Shown here in pieces: positions 37,124 to 48,411 of a stretch of DNA of 64,000 nucleotides. Location: positions 1 to 64,000 of the forward strand of contig JAFREE010000053.1 of NCBI GenBank assembly GCA_019400425.1, read 5' to 3'. The DNA comes from Hymenochaete sp. R1 (taxonomy: Eukaryota; Basidiomycota; Agaricomycetes; Hymenochaetales; Hymenochaetaceae). Under the pieces are notes generated by a model, which was not told the origin of the DNA, did not search any database, and saw only the letters and a program-made list of their open reading frames with translations. A program made the translations under genes and the position numbers. Position 1 is the stretch's first letter. Every line of letters starts with the position of its first letter.

Positions 37124-39463
37124 GTAGGTCGTAACGGTAGAGCCGGTGAATGAAGGGATGTGTTATGGTTGTATATCGTAGGTAGCGGTATGAGGGAAAG
37201 AGTAGCTTTCCTCTCTTTGCGACGTCTCGCCTTTTATCCGTTTGTAGTAGTCGCGATTAAACGCATAGTTCTGGCACAAAGATGTAAATACGATGCAAAG
37301 TGCAAACTTGGAACAAGAAAGCAGAACGCAGAAGAGCCCAGTCTTGTCAGATGGAGGCGTTAACTTGAACGCGCCTTGGTGATTACGACACTTCAGCACG
37401 CATAGGATGTGAGAACTTGGAGTACGTAGCGATGAACATATGGTATGGTGGTAGTTAAAGGGCAAGAAAAGACGAAATTCGTGATCACGAAGTTCTAAAA
37501 AAGGTCAAAGCAGTATCACATGACGAGACTGTCTCGTTTCGGCAGCTGCATCAGTCTATCAGCCTTCGGACCGTCTTTACTTTTTTTTCTTCAACTCCAC
37601 CACCGCGACCTCAGGCTGCGCCGCTGCACTGTCTCCCACTATTCGACTTTTCCCGACGGGTACCAAGGCCCGACCATGTTGACCATGCAAAGTGGCTTGT
37701 TTCGAGCTACGCAAAGCTCAAGCGGGAGGAACATATGTCGGGTCTAGACTTCTTCAATTAAGTGAGTCAAGTCCCGAGTCGTTTCACTTGAATAGGAAGC
37801 ACTCATTCTTGACGCCCTCTTAGCGTAGGATACGAAAGGGTAGAAAGGTCGAATGGTTTCTATACTTCTCTCTCTAGCTAGGTGCTGATCAGATAGTCTC
37901 ATCCAGCGACACAGCCCGTTCGTAAGGGTAGGCACGAAATGGTGCATGTCGTCTGCTTTCAGAATCAAGTGGAATTGGCGAGAACAGTACCTACCCAATG
38001 CTTTCCACGAATTTTGGAGGCACAGAGGACAAGAAGTGTGTCGATTTCTAGTTTTGGGAACGGACGCAGAGAGCTGAAGGCACACCGTCGAACCTTGCAG
38101 CGCTCTCGACAGAAGTCATTCCAGAGATGGTTCAATTCGGACTCCGTGGTCCCACCATCAAAAGTTATGGTGCTCTGGTGTTAGAAGCGCTGCATATGAT
38201 CTTGCCCTCCGTGAGGTAGAAGGGTGAGCACACCTTTACTGTATTTCTTCATCCACCTCGTTCTTGACTGATTCCAACAGATTAGGGTAGAACGATTGCC
38301 GGTTACTGCCCGAGCTTTCGCATCATGTACCCCGCCAACGAATCTAGCTCAAAAAATGTAAGGTCAAATCCTTTCGCGATTGGCTTAAGAGGAAAGATTG
38401 ATTGTTTTGCTCGCCCTCTGCTTCCCTCCCTGCTTGGACTCGTATTCTCTCTGGTGCCAAACAGAACTAGACCATCTATCCGACCCAGATGCGATGGAGA
38501 CCAGGGTTAAAGACGTAGGTTTCCCGCCAGGTGTCGAGCGTTCCTGTGACACATTCCTTCCATATCTGGGCATGTTGCAAGTAGGACAACCACGTCTGCC
38601 TCTTCTTTATCGACCGTTCTCAATCAGGTGCTGGCATTATCAGCACTTCATCCACTCTCAACACTTCATCAGCCACCAGTCAAGAGCAAACTAGCATTGC
38701 TCGTATCGTTCAAGGAAAGCATCTGTATAACACAATGTTTCTCGCAAGCAATGTCTCGAGGCATGCCCATCTTTTCTCATTCTGATCAACGCACGTTTAG
38801 GATCAGTTAGGGCATTCTGGACGCTCGCTGGCACGCACACACGAGTATGCACTCGAGCGAAGCGCTTTGGTCGGCCGCCAGCATCGTTCCATCCCGCGCA
38901 GAAGCGTCTAGCAGATGACGGAAATCATGATACAGCATCGCTTAGGCTGTTCGTTGCTCCATACGCTGAAAGGTTGAAGAACGAAGAACGAATATGCAAT
39001 GAATGCTCTAGAAATAATCGGCCTTATCGGGCGGGATAACTGCAAGTGACGAATACGTGTGGAAGGATGGATGATGTGCATGGGCTCGTGTTCTGGGATG
39101 CGATCACAAACATCTCGGCGTTCTCGAATTAATGCCGCGACTGGAATAATGGTTATAATGGTTATAATGGCCCAAGTGCCAGTGTGATGCACGACTAAAG
39201 CCCGGCTTACCATGCATACCTATGCGCTCTTGACGACTTCCTGTCGGAGTTTTGGATAAAGCTTGGTTGCTTATTCTATACGGGTTTCTTCCAGACTTCG
39301 GACGGAGTCTCCGTCCGAGGAACTCATGCTCCTTAGGTAACTCCCGGCGATCCTTTCCGAGAAAAATCGACGGCCGCAGACTTGACGTCAACGCGACTAT
39401 GCGCGCTTGCTACGACGAAATAATCTATCGTCAAATCACGGCTTCAACGACTACCACGACACG
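37124..39463. other. Gene-poor region of about 2.3 kb
   Basis: Both strands have short open frames but no exon chain I can defend. A minus-strand stretch around 38190-38000 reads SELNHLWNDFCRERCKVRRC in frame, which looks protein-like but has no recognisable family. A 9-bp unit, GGTTATAAT, is repeated twice at 39151-39168. The region may contain degraded genes. Confidence 0.4.
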
Positions 39464-40554
39464 ATGTGCTTGGACTTTATACTGGCGACGGTCGTGGGCA
39501 CATACCGAGCTCTTCTGCAGCCAGCGCCACCATTCACATGGTTAGGGTTACCCGTCAGGACACTTGATGTTGCTACTGCCCTGAGGCTCTGCGTCCTCCT
39601 GAGGCAACTAAGGGACATGCGCTTGAGAGATCTCGGCAAGTCTGGTAAGGGCAGGGCGCTCGAAGACTCGAGCCGATTGAAGAATGTTGCGATGACTTTG
39701 GTGGTTGTATTCGGTGGTGAAGCAGTAATGAGTGCGTTCACTTTATCTCTCCTAGATTGCGTTTGACTCGAGCTCGTTGGTGCAGACCCTTGGTTGAGAG
39801 CATCCCCATCATTTGTCTACTCCCCGGTTATCCCAGCTCTATATGCCATCACCACGCTTCTAGTGGACGCAGTACCCTCCTCATACGTACCAATGCTATC
39901 GTTCAAGACCGCGTTTCCATTGAGTTTCGTCGACGGACTAACACGAGCGTACCTCCTGTGTTCCCTGATCCCGGGACCGATCATCACGCACGCGCATGAG
40001 GGCATCAGATCATCACCTTGGACTCTCTGCCTGTCCTCACTGGTGTGTCCCACCTCAGTATTTATGCCCAGTCTTTCAATTACTAATCATCTGTCTAGAT
40101 TACCGCCAACACTGGTTTCTTTCTTGTCAATCTCCTGGACATGTTTAACCCCTCCGGATGGACCCTTGCCACTCCCAGTGAGCTTAAAGCGTATGGATGG
40201 ACCACGATGGAGCTCTGGTGCGCGCCCATCACAACAGCTCTCTATGCGCTCCTCACGCACGCGCAGCCCTTCTGGGCGGATCTACACTCTTTTCTCATCC
40301 AATGCCTTGGTTTGAATGCCTTGGTCCCTGTCACAGAAAAAGTTCAAATCATAGATGCAGACGTGGTGAAAGTCGTAGATGGGATACGCATGGAAGCGGT
40401 AGCGATGGACAAGGAGCATGCTAGGGCCGTTTGTGCAATATTTTTGGCGACCTTATTTGTTGGGAGGACGGCCAAAACATTGGGACCGCGATTCGTAAAG
40501 GATTTTTTGGCTCCAAATAAGAAAGAACCCGCAGGAAAAATATGTAAGTTTTAA
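39464..40554 (+). CDS. Multi-pass membrane protein of unknown function
   Basis: Three exons, 39464-39731, 39786-40042 and 40099-40554, join in phase to give 326 residues. The N-terminus MCLDFILATVVGTYRALLQP leads into several hydrophobic segments (VAMTLVVVFGGEAVM, SFVYSPVIPALYAITTLLV and ITANTGFFLVNLLDMF). The polar motif GLTRAYLLCSLIPGPIITHA lies between them. The last ~60 residues are hydrophilic and probably cytosolic. I recall similar uncharacterised membrane proteins in other Agaricomycetes but no assigned function. The ATG at 39464 is preferred because the open frame upstream lacks a hydrophobic or conserved character. Confidence 0.7.
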
Positions 40555-41042
40555 TTCTATGTAAGCAGTACTATGCTTACAAGCATGACCCAGCTTCGAC
40601 ACCTAGAAAACCTAAGACGAAGATACAATGATTTTCACACACGACCCTCCGCGCCAGAACTTCAAATAGACCGCGCCGTACCGCCTAACTTTTCAAAGCA
40701 AGCCGCATATGCATATGTTTGAGATATCTTCGATGTCATTTGTGTTACATGATGGCATTTCCCCTCTGGCAGGCGCATCCGTGCGTATCGTTCTCTTTTT
40801 CCTTCTCAAGCTGAGTTTTGTCTATTGTCCTCCCTTTTTTGTTCCAGCACCTTCGAATATCCCAGTATAACAACCGCCTGACGATCTCCTTTCGTTGAGA
40901 CACGCACCGTTTTCGTATTTGCACGCATACCCGTGATGGGCATGATTGTCTTCGCTAAATTTCAACGTTTCCCTCTATACGGGACTTGATAAATTTTTGG
41001 ATATTGATTACTTTCTTACGCTGTTACATCTCGATGATAATC
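40555..41042. other. Convergent 3' intergenic stretch
   Basis: About 490 bp between the 3' ends of two convergent genes. No coding sequence or repeat was recognised. Confidence 0.45.
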
Positions 41043-41462
41043 TTAATCGCTGTTGTAGCCGGCCTGCTCCGTGGTATACGTCTTCCAGAAGTCCCTCGCC
41101 TTATCCTGCTTTTTGTCATCAACAAGGCCCTTCTTCACCAGCCACGCAATGCAAACCGCGCCCATTCCCTTCTTTCCAACGTTAGAAAAGCTCTCCTGCT
41201 TGTTCGTACCTCTGTGGACGACAGCGATATATTTGATGCTGCCATCGGCTGGCTTGAGCTCCTTGAACTCGGCGCATGCGGGGTTTCTTCCACCGCAGAT
41301 GTCCTTGACGACTTTCAAGACTTGCATCTCGGTGTCGCTGACTGGCTCGACGTGCGCTCCGTCGTGGTTTCTGACAGGAAGGTCGGCACATTTCTTGGCA
41401 GCGGCCTGAACCTGCTCGGTCGTGAAGGTGAAGCCGGAGACGTATTCGGGTGTTGCAGGCAT
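41043..41462 (-). CDS. Small hypothetical protein, 139 residues
   Basis: The frame from ATG 41462 to the stop at 41043 encodes 139 residues starting MPATPEYVSGFTFTTEQVQA. It contains four cysteines, a segment GSIKYIAVVHRGTNKQESFS and a glycine-rich helix KKGMGAVCIAWLVKKGLVDD. The open frame continues 57 codons upstream to 41633, but that part looks like leader or intron sequence ending in a CAG directly before the chosen ATG, so I start at 41462. No signal peptide is evident from this start; if the longer frame is used, a hydrophobic AWVAVPIVVI segment appears. The family is not recognised. It is divergently arranged with the gene at 42065. Confidence 0.55.
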   Translation of the reverse strand: MPATPEYVSGFTFTTEQVQAAAKKCADLPVRNHDGAHVEPVSDTEMQVLKVVKDICGGRNPACAEFKELKPADGSIKYIAVVHRGTNKQESFSNVGKKGMGAVCIAWLVKKGLVDDKKQDKARDFWKTYTTEQAGYNSD

Positions 41463-42064
41463 CTGGCGCAAGAAAGGCAAGTGAGTTAGCGTTTTTCTTT
41501 CTGGATTGAAAGAAAACACGTTTACTTCGTTTGTAGTGTGTAATGGAGGAAGTTGTGTGTTGTTGATGACGACAATTGGAACGGCTACCCAAGCTTTTAT
41601 ATGTGCTTTCATCGCGATGCGTGGGAAACCCATACTCCGTGTGTGGCCATTGTTTCGACGTAGCTCTGCTATTACTCCGACAAACTCTTGTTCATGGGGA
41701 TTGACGGTGATCTCTGCCCAGAGAAGCCTTTCGTCTCAGCTTAGCGCATGGTTTACGCCATCTGCACCTGGCTATTTCGGATTGTTTCACGGACGCGTCC
41801 AGCTGTTTGATCGTTACTGGTGAACCGGTTGCCGTCGCGATTCGACTTCACAGTCCATAATTTTGTTTCATAGGGAGAAGGATGCACTGATAGATAGTTG
41901 TTTTCTCGAAGGAGTACGTCGGAAGGAGGTTTCGACGGTGAACTCACGGGAAGGCAATGTTGCGGGAATCAAGGGTATAAAAATCAAGGCATCTGGATAT
42001 GTAGATGCATCTCAAAACAAAGACCCTCAATCACAAATAACCCAGCAGCGCGTATCTACTCACA
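41463..42064. promoter_or_regulatory. Divergent intergenic promoter region
   Basis: About 600 bp separates the leftward orphan from the rightward PD-(D/E)XK-like gene and should contain both promoters. A TATA-like box for the rightward gene is annotated separately. Confidence 0.5.
41976..41983 (+). promoter_or_regulatory. TATA box for the PD-(D/E)XK-like gene
   Basis: TATAAAAA lies 89 bp before the ATG at 42065 in GGGTATAAAAATC. Its position and orientation fit the core promoter of that gene. Confidence 0.5.
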
Positions 42065-42716
42065 ATGCCCGAACACGCAGATGTGAGCAGCTCATCGTTT
42101 TTCTCATACTTTATAATTCTAATGGCGTCAACAGGATGTAACCTGGATCAGGACCCGTGCCCAAGCTTTGGGACTGAAAGACCCGGCATCCAACTACCTC
42201 GAGGCAGAGCTCTACGGTGTCGACAACGCTTTCATCGTCCAGACCTTCCCCATCATAAAACGCTATCAAGTCACCCCTCAACTAACGATGGTCCGCACCA
42301 ACCCAGCTGGAAACGACCGTATCCCCGATTTCGTCGCATCCGAGGTCCGGACGCCCAACAACCAGGACGACGACTACTTCATCTGCGTGATTGAAGTAAA
42401 GCGTGCGGCGCAATTGAAGGGCGTCCGTCCCGAGTCGCAGCAGGCAACTAAGGACGAGCATTTCAGGGAGTCCATGAAACAGCTCAAGGACTACATGAAT
42501 CGTGTCAAATCAGAGGCGAGGCCGCTCACTCGTGCCAACATTCCCATCTGGGGCGTTCTCGTTATCAACGATGTGATTTATGCACGCGTCCTGTACGGCT
42601 ACAACGAGCTTCTTTACGTTTTGGATGGGTTTGATGGCGTGTCTGCGCATTCGCATCTCCAGAATTGTCTCGGTACGATCAAGCAAAGTTACTGGCAAGC
42701 CCGTGATGCTCATTAG
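42065..42716 (+). CDS. Small PD-(D/E)XK nuclease-fold-like protein
   Basis: An 18-nt first exon (42065-42082, MPEHAD) joins in phase to 42135-42716, giving 199 residues. The middle shows RIPDFVASEV, then an acidic loop, then DYFICVIEVKRA: the PD...(D/E)xK spacing of the restriction-endonuclease-like fold, with E and K two apart at the end of a hydrophobic strand. It is followed by a helix containing QLKDY, resembling the QxxxY element of RecB-type members, and by strands WGVLVINDVIYARVLY. Fold members cut or bind nucleic acid, but several fungal relatives are uncharacterised. The assignment is by motif only. The protein is too small for a multi-domain nuclease and has no evident nuclear signal. 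Confidence 0.6.
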
Positions 42717-42926
42717 AAGCGGGTATATGCGAAATTCATAGTAGACAAATTATTAATGTATCTTAATGACGAGTAGCCAACCATTTTAGATTTCGAAATT
42801 TCATTCATAAAAGTTGATATCAAAAGCCACGGGACCAAAACAAAGTCAAATATACTATACAAAGGGTTAACAGTTACTTGAATGTACAAGTTTTCTATCC
42901 TCATCCTTATACTCTCACATCAAAAT

Positions 42927-45436
42927 CTATGAAAGAGGCTCCCGAGGATGAGCCCTGTAAGCACTCAAATACTCTTCTTTCCCTTCCAACGCATGCTCAA
43001 ACGGCCTACACAAATCATATACGTCCGCCCCATTCTTCTCGAGAAGCTCAAGCCGCTCTCTCGTAGCAACGCGTGAGCGGTTGATGCTGTAGACTTTGAT
43101 ACGATGACACGAGGATGTGACGTGGAGGTCCCAACTGGAATTAAGAGCGGAATTGTCAGCGATGGAATGGAGTGGGACGGGATAATGATGCATCACGGAG
43201 CTGCGCATATATGGTCGAGACTCACTTCCAAGCCGATCGAACGAACGTGGGTTCAGTGTTATTGGACGAATCCCAAGTCCGAACGCAAAGCTCGAGCCAT
43301 CCCTCAGCATCGACAGGGAGCTCGTATTTCCATAGACGCCAAGCATGATAGTGCTTCGTTTTCAAACGTACGTTAGAGCCGAGATGTTCATACAGTTGGT
43401 CTCCATTAGCGATAACTCACTTTTTCCGTGAGGTTCTCCTCGGGGACTGCATACCAAATATGTCCGCTATTATAAAATGTCACTTTGAATGTTGAAGCGA
43501 ATGATTCAAAGCGAGCGTATTACCCATCAGGTGACAGCTCTACCCTCTGGACCCAGTTCCCACCTCCGCTATACGACCATCCATCGAGCGCGATTTTTCC
43601 ATCATGCACGATGACCTGCTTATCAGTCGGGTGGATGATAGCACTCCTGCATGGGACACGTAGTTCAGAAGAAGCCAAGGAAACAAATCAATTGGACACG
43701 TACGACACCGGCATGTTCTGAATGGAGAACCCGTTCGAGTACTTTGCGTTTTGTTTCCCTATCTACATTTCCATATGAACGAACGAGGGATTCACGATGA
43801 GCATTGTACTCCCACCAAGTAGGCCATTAAAGAGAGAGGGAATACGCACCTGCGCCGTATAATACAAATACTCCTGTCTTTGTACAGGGCCCATGCTCGG
43901 CTCGGCGAGCGCATTGATACGGTACACCCACTTACAGCTCCTCGCACCAATATACCCCGTCACGACCATTCGAAGCGGGTACCCGTGAATCTTGGGTAGG
44001 GGTTTCCCGTTCATCTCCCACGCAAGAAGGACCTCTTCGCCGCCGAGCTGGCGGGCCTTCCGCCATGGGACGCTGACCGCGTAGTTGAATACGTCGCCTT
44101 TCCTGGATAACATTTTGTGGTTCTGGTTGAGCCAAGAGGGGACGGAAGATGGGGATGAGAGCAAGGAGGATTGCATACTTGAAGTAGGTGTCTGCACCGA
44201 TGAATTCGAGATGTTGACATTCAGGAAGCACACCTCCGCATGCTATCTTTAGGACTTTCTTTAGAGGAACGCCACGATACACCGCAGTCCCACTATTAGG
44301 ATGTTATTCCGATTCCCGTGATCCATTCATTAAAAAGAAAATTAGGGGCGCACATTGCACCTTCTCCCCATGGCGCGTTGATGAGCTAATACGTGAAAGG
44401 TCAGATCCTTCCATATTGTGCCAGTTGATCGAACAAATCAAATTAAGAAAATCATTCACCTCGTCTCCGTCACCGGGGTATTCCGCAATCTGCTCAATAC
44501 GCCTGGTCCCGCTGCACTGCAGCGTTACGGTCATCTCTTTCTGGCTTATATTTTTGAACTGAAGATCGATCGATGCACTTCCAATTCCTAGAACAGACCA
44601 CTTACGGAAATTTTGAAGGATCCTTGAGATCTTTAAAGTTGATGGTAACTGGTTTGTTCACGAGACCTCCTATCTCAATCTGAAATGCGTCTTCATCGAT
44701 GTCTGGGACGCCGCCATGATTCCGGATGCTGATCAAAGTTTAAAGTCAGGACACGACAACGATTCGAGCGAGCGAGAAGGAGAAAGCCATAGAAGGTAGC
44801 GTATCGAATGTAACATACAAGTGATACTTGTTATCCGTGATCTTGCCTTGCATCAGCTGCTCACGCGTCGTCTCGCCATTATACGGGAAATCGAGGAGGT
44901 GGATGAGGTCGGGCTTCTCCCGCTGAACGGTTTCCCAGCTAAAATCGACGATGCTCTTCAGTCCAAGCGCCTATTTTCTCGCAGTTGAGTATGAAATGGT
45001 GTGTATAAGAGTAAAAAAATGAGGGTAGGAGGGTGTAGAAAGAAGGGGCTCATTAGTACCTCGTGATACTCCTTCCATCGATGCCCGATAAGGACGGGAT
45101 TCGTCTTTGGCAAGGGTACGAACTGGAACTCTACAACGCACAATTCAAATCACCGTCACAGTCAACGTGCGATGAGCCCAAGTCATACGTACCAGGAATA
45201 GGCGTGAATTCCTTAGTCCCCAATAACGCCTTCGCAATCCTTTTTCGTTCAGGTTTCTCTTCCCACTCGACGTAGCCTCGCCAGCCCATACGCGCCTGTG
45301 GAAAGAGCTCCACGAGTGGCTTGCCTTCGAACGTATCGATACCAGCACCAGTATCTTCAGACGTGTCTTTCGGAATCGTGGTGGCGGGGTCGGGGGAAGA
45401 GATGGGGTCAGTCGTGGATTCGGGTTCGGATGACAT
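42927..45436 (-). CDS. Sulfite oxidase (molybdopterin enzyme without cytochrome b5 domain)
   Basis: ATG 45436, stop at 42927, with about ten exons that read through without internal stops. After a Ser/Thr/Pro-rich, poorly conserved N-terminus come FIRNHGGVPDIDEDAFQIEI, TVTLQCSGTRRIEQI, GTAVYRGVPLKKVLKI, VPWRKARQLGGEEVLLAWEM and PLPKIHGYPLRMVVTGYIGA, which are the molybdenum-cofactor domain landmarks. The cysteine in LQCSGTRR (codon 44516-44514) is the expected Mo ligand. The dimerisation domain follows with DGKIALDGWSYSGGGNWVQR and VELSPDGGHIWYA. The enzyme oxidises sulfite to sulfate. There is no heme domain, as in plant and many fungal forms, so oxygen or another acceptor is likely. No clear peroxisomal signal is visible at the C-terminus (ends REPLS). 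Confidence 0.9.
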
Positions 45437-46222
45437 GGTCACTGTGAATTTGGAGCGGGTTTGCTTATTTTGTTGGTGGGGAGCTGCGAGAGAAAGAGTC
45501 AATGGCAAAGGCAGAAACGACAGGAGGATGCGAATGGGCCATACCTCCGCACGCCTTTGCCCCTTTTAAACTGCTTTACACAGTCCGTCATTGTGATACT
45601 CAATCTACTCCGCACTCGTCCCTCCGGCGTTAATAGAGTCGCTCGTTCCCAGGAAGCTCACCAACCTCTAAGAACCTTTGCATGCGGAAAGCCCGAATGA
45701 ACGAAAGAGATCGCCGGCGGGTCTCGGGTTCCCTTCGTCCCCGCTCATGACCGGATGAGACGGAGCGATGAACCAAAAAGTTCAAGAAGATGAGTTGGGG
45801 CTATTGTTTCGGAGAAGCAGGAAAGATGGAACGAGGTTTGATAACTCATTCAAACGAGTCTGGAACTTGGAAGGTTGAGATCTTGTGACCCTTTGCTTTG
45901 GGCATTCGTTGAATATGATTCGTTAGAGGCTCCTTATCGATAAGAAGTTATTTTATTTATAGGTATGCCATTGCATTTGCATTGATATTATGGTGGAATG
46001 ATCTGAGGGAGTAGATATACGTCAGTAAGTTGATAGAGTTATAGACGGGAAAGGCTGAGACTCACATTGAACAATGCCGAGATGACTCCGAAGATAAGAC
46101 AACATGATGAAAAGAAGAGCTAGCGCGTACATAGATCGAAAGGGAGAAAAAAAGAGACGAGAAAGCAAACATACCCACAAAAACAATTTAAGTTAAACAA
46201 ACCAGTCGTAGCACCCTTCCGC
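45437..46222. other. Intergenic stretch, sulfite oxidase promoter side
   Basis: About 790 bp between two leftward genes, holding the sulfite oxidase promoter and the 3' end of the metal transporter gene. Nothing coding was recognised. Confidence 0.45.
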
Positions 46223-47835
46223 TCAACTTTTCTTTCCCGACTCTTCTTCATATTCCTTCGTCTTCTCGCTATCACCGTCGTCATCGATAGGCACGAATTT
46301 GACTCTCACTTCAAACGCTTCCTTCCTCGCCTTCACAACTGCTTCCCTAATCTTCTGTTCAACATCCGCTCCTTCCCCCATGCTCATCTCCCTCCTCACC
46401 CTCACATCCACATCCACAAATAACAGCGCACCAGAACGTTTCGCCCTCACCCCCTGCACGCCCTCCAACCCCTCCACAACACCCACAAGCGCACCCACAG
46501 CACCCTCCAACACGCTCTGCGTCCCCCTCCGCACCCCACCATCCGTCAACTCCCTAAATGCTCCCGCAAACAGTTCTACACCCTGCTTCAATATCACTAG
46601 CGCAACCAGCAGGCCACCTAACGGATCAAGAGGTAGCGCGGGAAACTGCCAGGTGCCAAGGATGGCGACGAGCGCGACGGCGGAGGTGTAGGCGTCTGAA
46701 CGGTGGTGCACGGCGTTGGCGAGGAGGACGGAGGAATGTTCGGAGGAAGCGACGCGTTTCGTGGCGCGGTACAGCCATTCTTTGACGATGACGGAGATGA
46801 GCGCAAACCAGGCTGCATTTGGATCGAGCGCGAGCGACTCCGTGCCGTGGGCGTGGCCTATGATAGTATGGCTGTGTCCCGAGGAGGAAGGGACGGAGGA
46901 GGCGACGCTCTGTGCGGTTTCGGTGACGTTTTGGAGGAGGGTCTGGGCTGTACCTGGGGGGAGGGCTGCGGTAGTTTCGACGAGGTGGTGCGAGAGGAGG
47001 GTGAGAGAGTGGAACCCGATGCCGAGGGCGCCGCCGATGAGGATGAGGGCGACTGTCGTCGTTCCCAGAGATTCGAACTTCCCGAAGCCGTATGGGTATT
47101 TCGCCGTGGGTGGTCGACGCGAGAAGCGCCATGCAAAGAGGGTGACGAAGTCGCCGAGTAGATCTAGAAATTTGTCGGTAAGCAACGATTATAACGTAGG
47201 ATTGAGTTTGAGTTTGAGGTGGACGCACCTGAAGCGGAGTGCCCGGCTTCAGCGAGCAAAGCGGCAGAGTTCATCATCCAGCCAGCAGCTCCCTTGGAGG
47301 CTGTGAGACCGACGTTGACGACAAGGCCAACAAGCGTGATATGGCTCCCTCTGTCCCCTTTCCCTTCGAACACCTTCATAATGCTCTCGACGTCCTGACT
47401 TGGTCCATCGTCGTGTGAGTGGGAATGTCCAAAGACAGAATGTGAATGCGAGTGTGAATGACCATGACTATGTCCATGCTCCTCGTTCTCCGAGTCCGAA
47501 ACCGAAGCAGACGACGACGACGACGACGACATGGAAGACGGGCGCTGCTTGGAGTCGGGCTTGTTCGCAGAATGACTAACACCATTCGTACCGCCCGAAC
47601 CAGCACCCTTCTGCGACAAGTGCCTCAGCGTCATGTTCGAATGTGCCGGCGAGATGAAAGGTAGAAGAGGAGGTAGAGGCTGTAGCCGTTTGATCGACCT
47701 GAGGAAAGAAAATGCACTACTCGAGTTCGGAGCCAGTATGCCGGTGCGACAAGAGATGTGTCGCCTGGGGGGTGCGCGGGGAACTGGAGAGGGGACTTTA
47801 AAGGCTTTCTGAGTACATGTGCGGCGGCCGAGCAT
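46223..47835 (-). CDS. Mitochondrial cation diffusion facilitator (MMT1-like)
   Basis: Two exons, 47835-47229 and 47163-46223, join in phase 1 to give 515 residues. The N-terminus MLGRRTCTQKAFKVPSPVPR is Arg-rich and lacks acids, fitting a mitochondrial targeting sequence. A Ser-rich and histidine-rich stretch (HGHSHGHSHSHSHS and GHSHSHDDG) precedes the first membrane span. The two metal-site HxxxD pairs of the CDF family are visible: AGHSASDLLGD, which spans the exon junction, and ANAVHHRSDAYTS. KYPYGFGKFESLG is the conserved loop between spans. The C-terminal cytosolic-type domain has the expected mixed alpha/beta pattern. Yeast MMT1/MMT2 relatives move iron or related metals across the inner membrane. 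A second poly-His loop (SGHSHTIIGHAHG) lies between spans. The metal specificity is not deducible. Confidence 0.88.
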
Positions 47836-48411
47836 CGAGCATTGAGGGGTAGCAGAGATGATTTACTGCGCGCGATGCTGTCGGTGTCGGTTGGCGACGA
47901 CGGCGACGACGACGACGCGGTGGGACAGGACAGTGAGCAGCAGCAGCAGGAACAGGCTCGGCTCAGAGATGAGATGAGGGTGTCGATGTGGGTCCATTTA
48001 CTTCCTTATCTGGATATTACCTGACGCCGACGCAGTCCGCAGCTCCTGAACTCGGCAATAACTAATTCTTCTCCTTTCATTCGTCCATCACTCGAGACGA
48101 GGAACGCCCGAGATACGGATCCGCAGCAGCGAGCAAGCCAGTCTGATGGTCCGCATTACAGACATCAAGAACACGGAAGTCCAATGTAACCACTATCATA
48201 TCATATCATGCCACTAGTCCTCGCAGCCAGGATGAACGCAAATCTATATTTCTACGTCGGGACGATAACAATGATTCTGATAATCGCATCCGAGTCGGTG
48301 GTTACATTAAGTTTATATACGCTCTTAGAAAAAGCTCTGATCATCCTTCTATTGTAGAAATACACCATGCTAGTGGCACTCGAGCTTTCTACGATCTCCT
48401 GAAATGCTCGT
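47836..48411. other. Intergenic stretch, metal transporter promoter side
   Basis: About 580 bp between two leftward genes. It contains (CGACGA)-type repeats near 47898-47916, CAG repeats near 47936-47950, and TATCATATCATATCAT at about 48196-48209. No gene was recognised. Confidence 0.5.

Noticed and set aside
39151..39170. GGTTATAAT tandem as a CRISPR-like or satellite array
   Set aside because: Only two units; no spacer structure. No CRISPR array is expected in a fungal nuclear genome.
46703..47306. Plus-strand open frames antisense to the CDF transporter
   Set aside because: Low-complexity Gly/Glu composition caused by high-GC transporter codons on the opposite strand.
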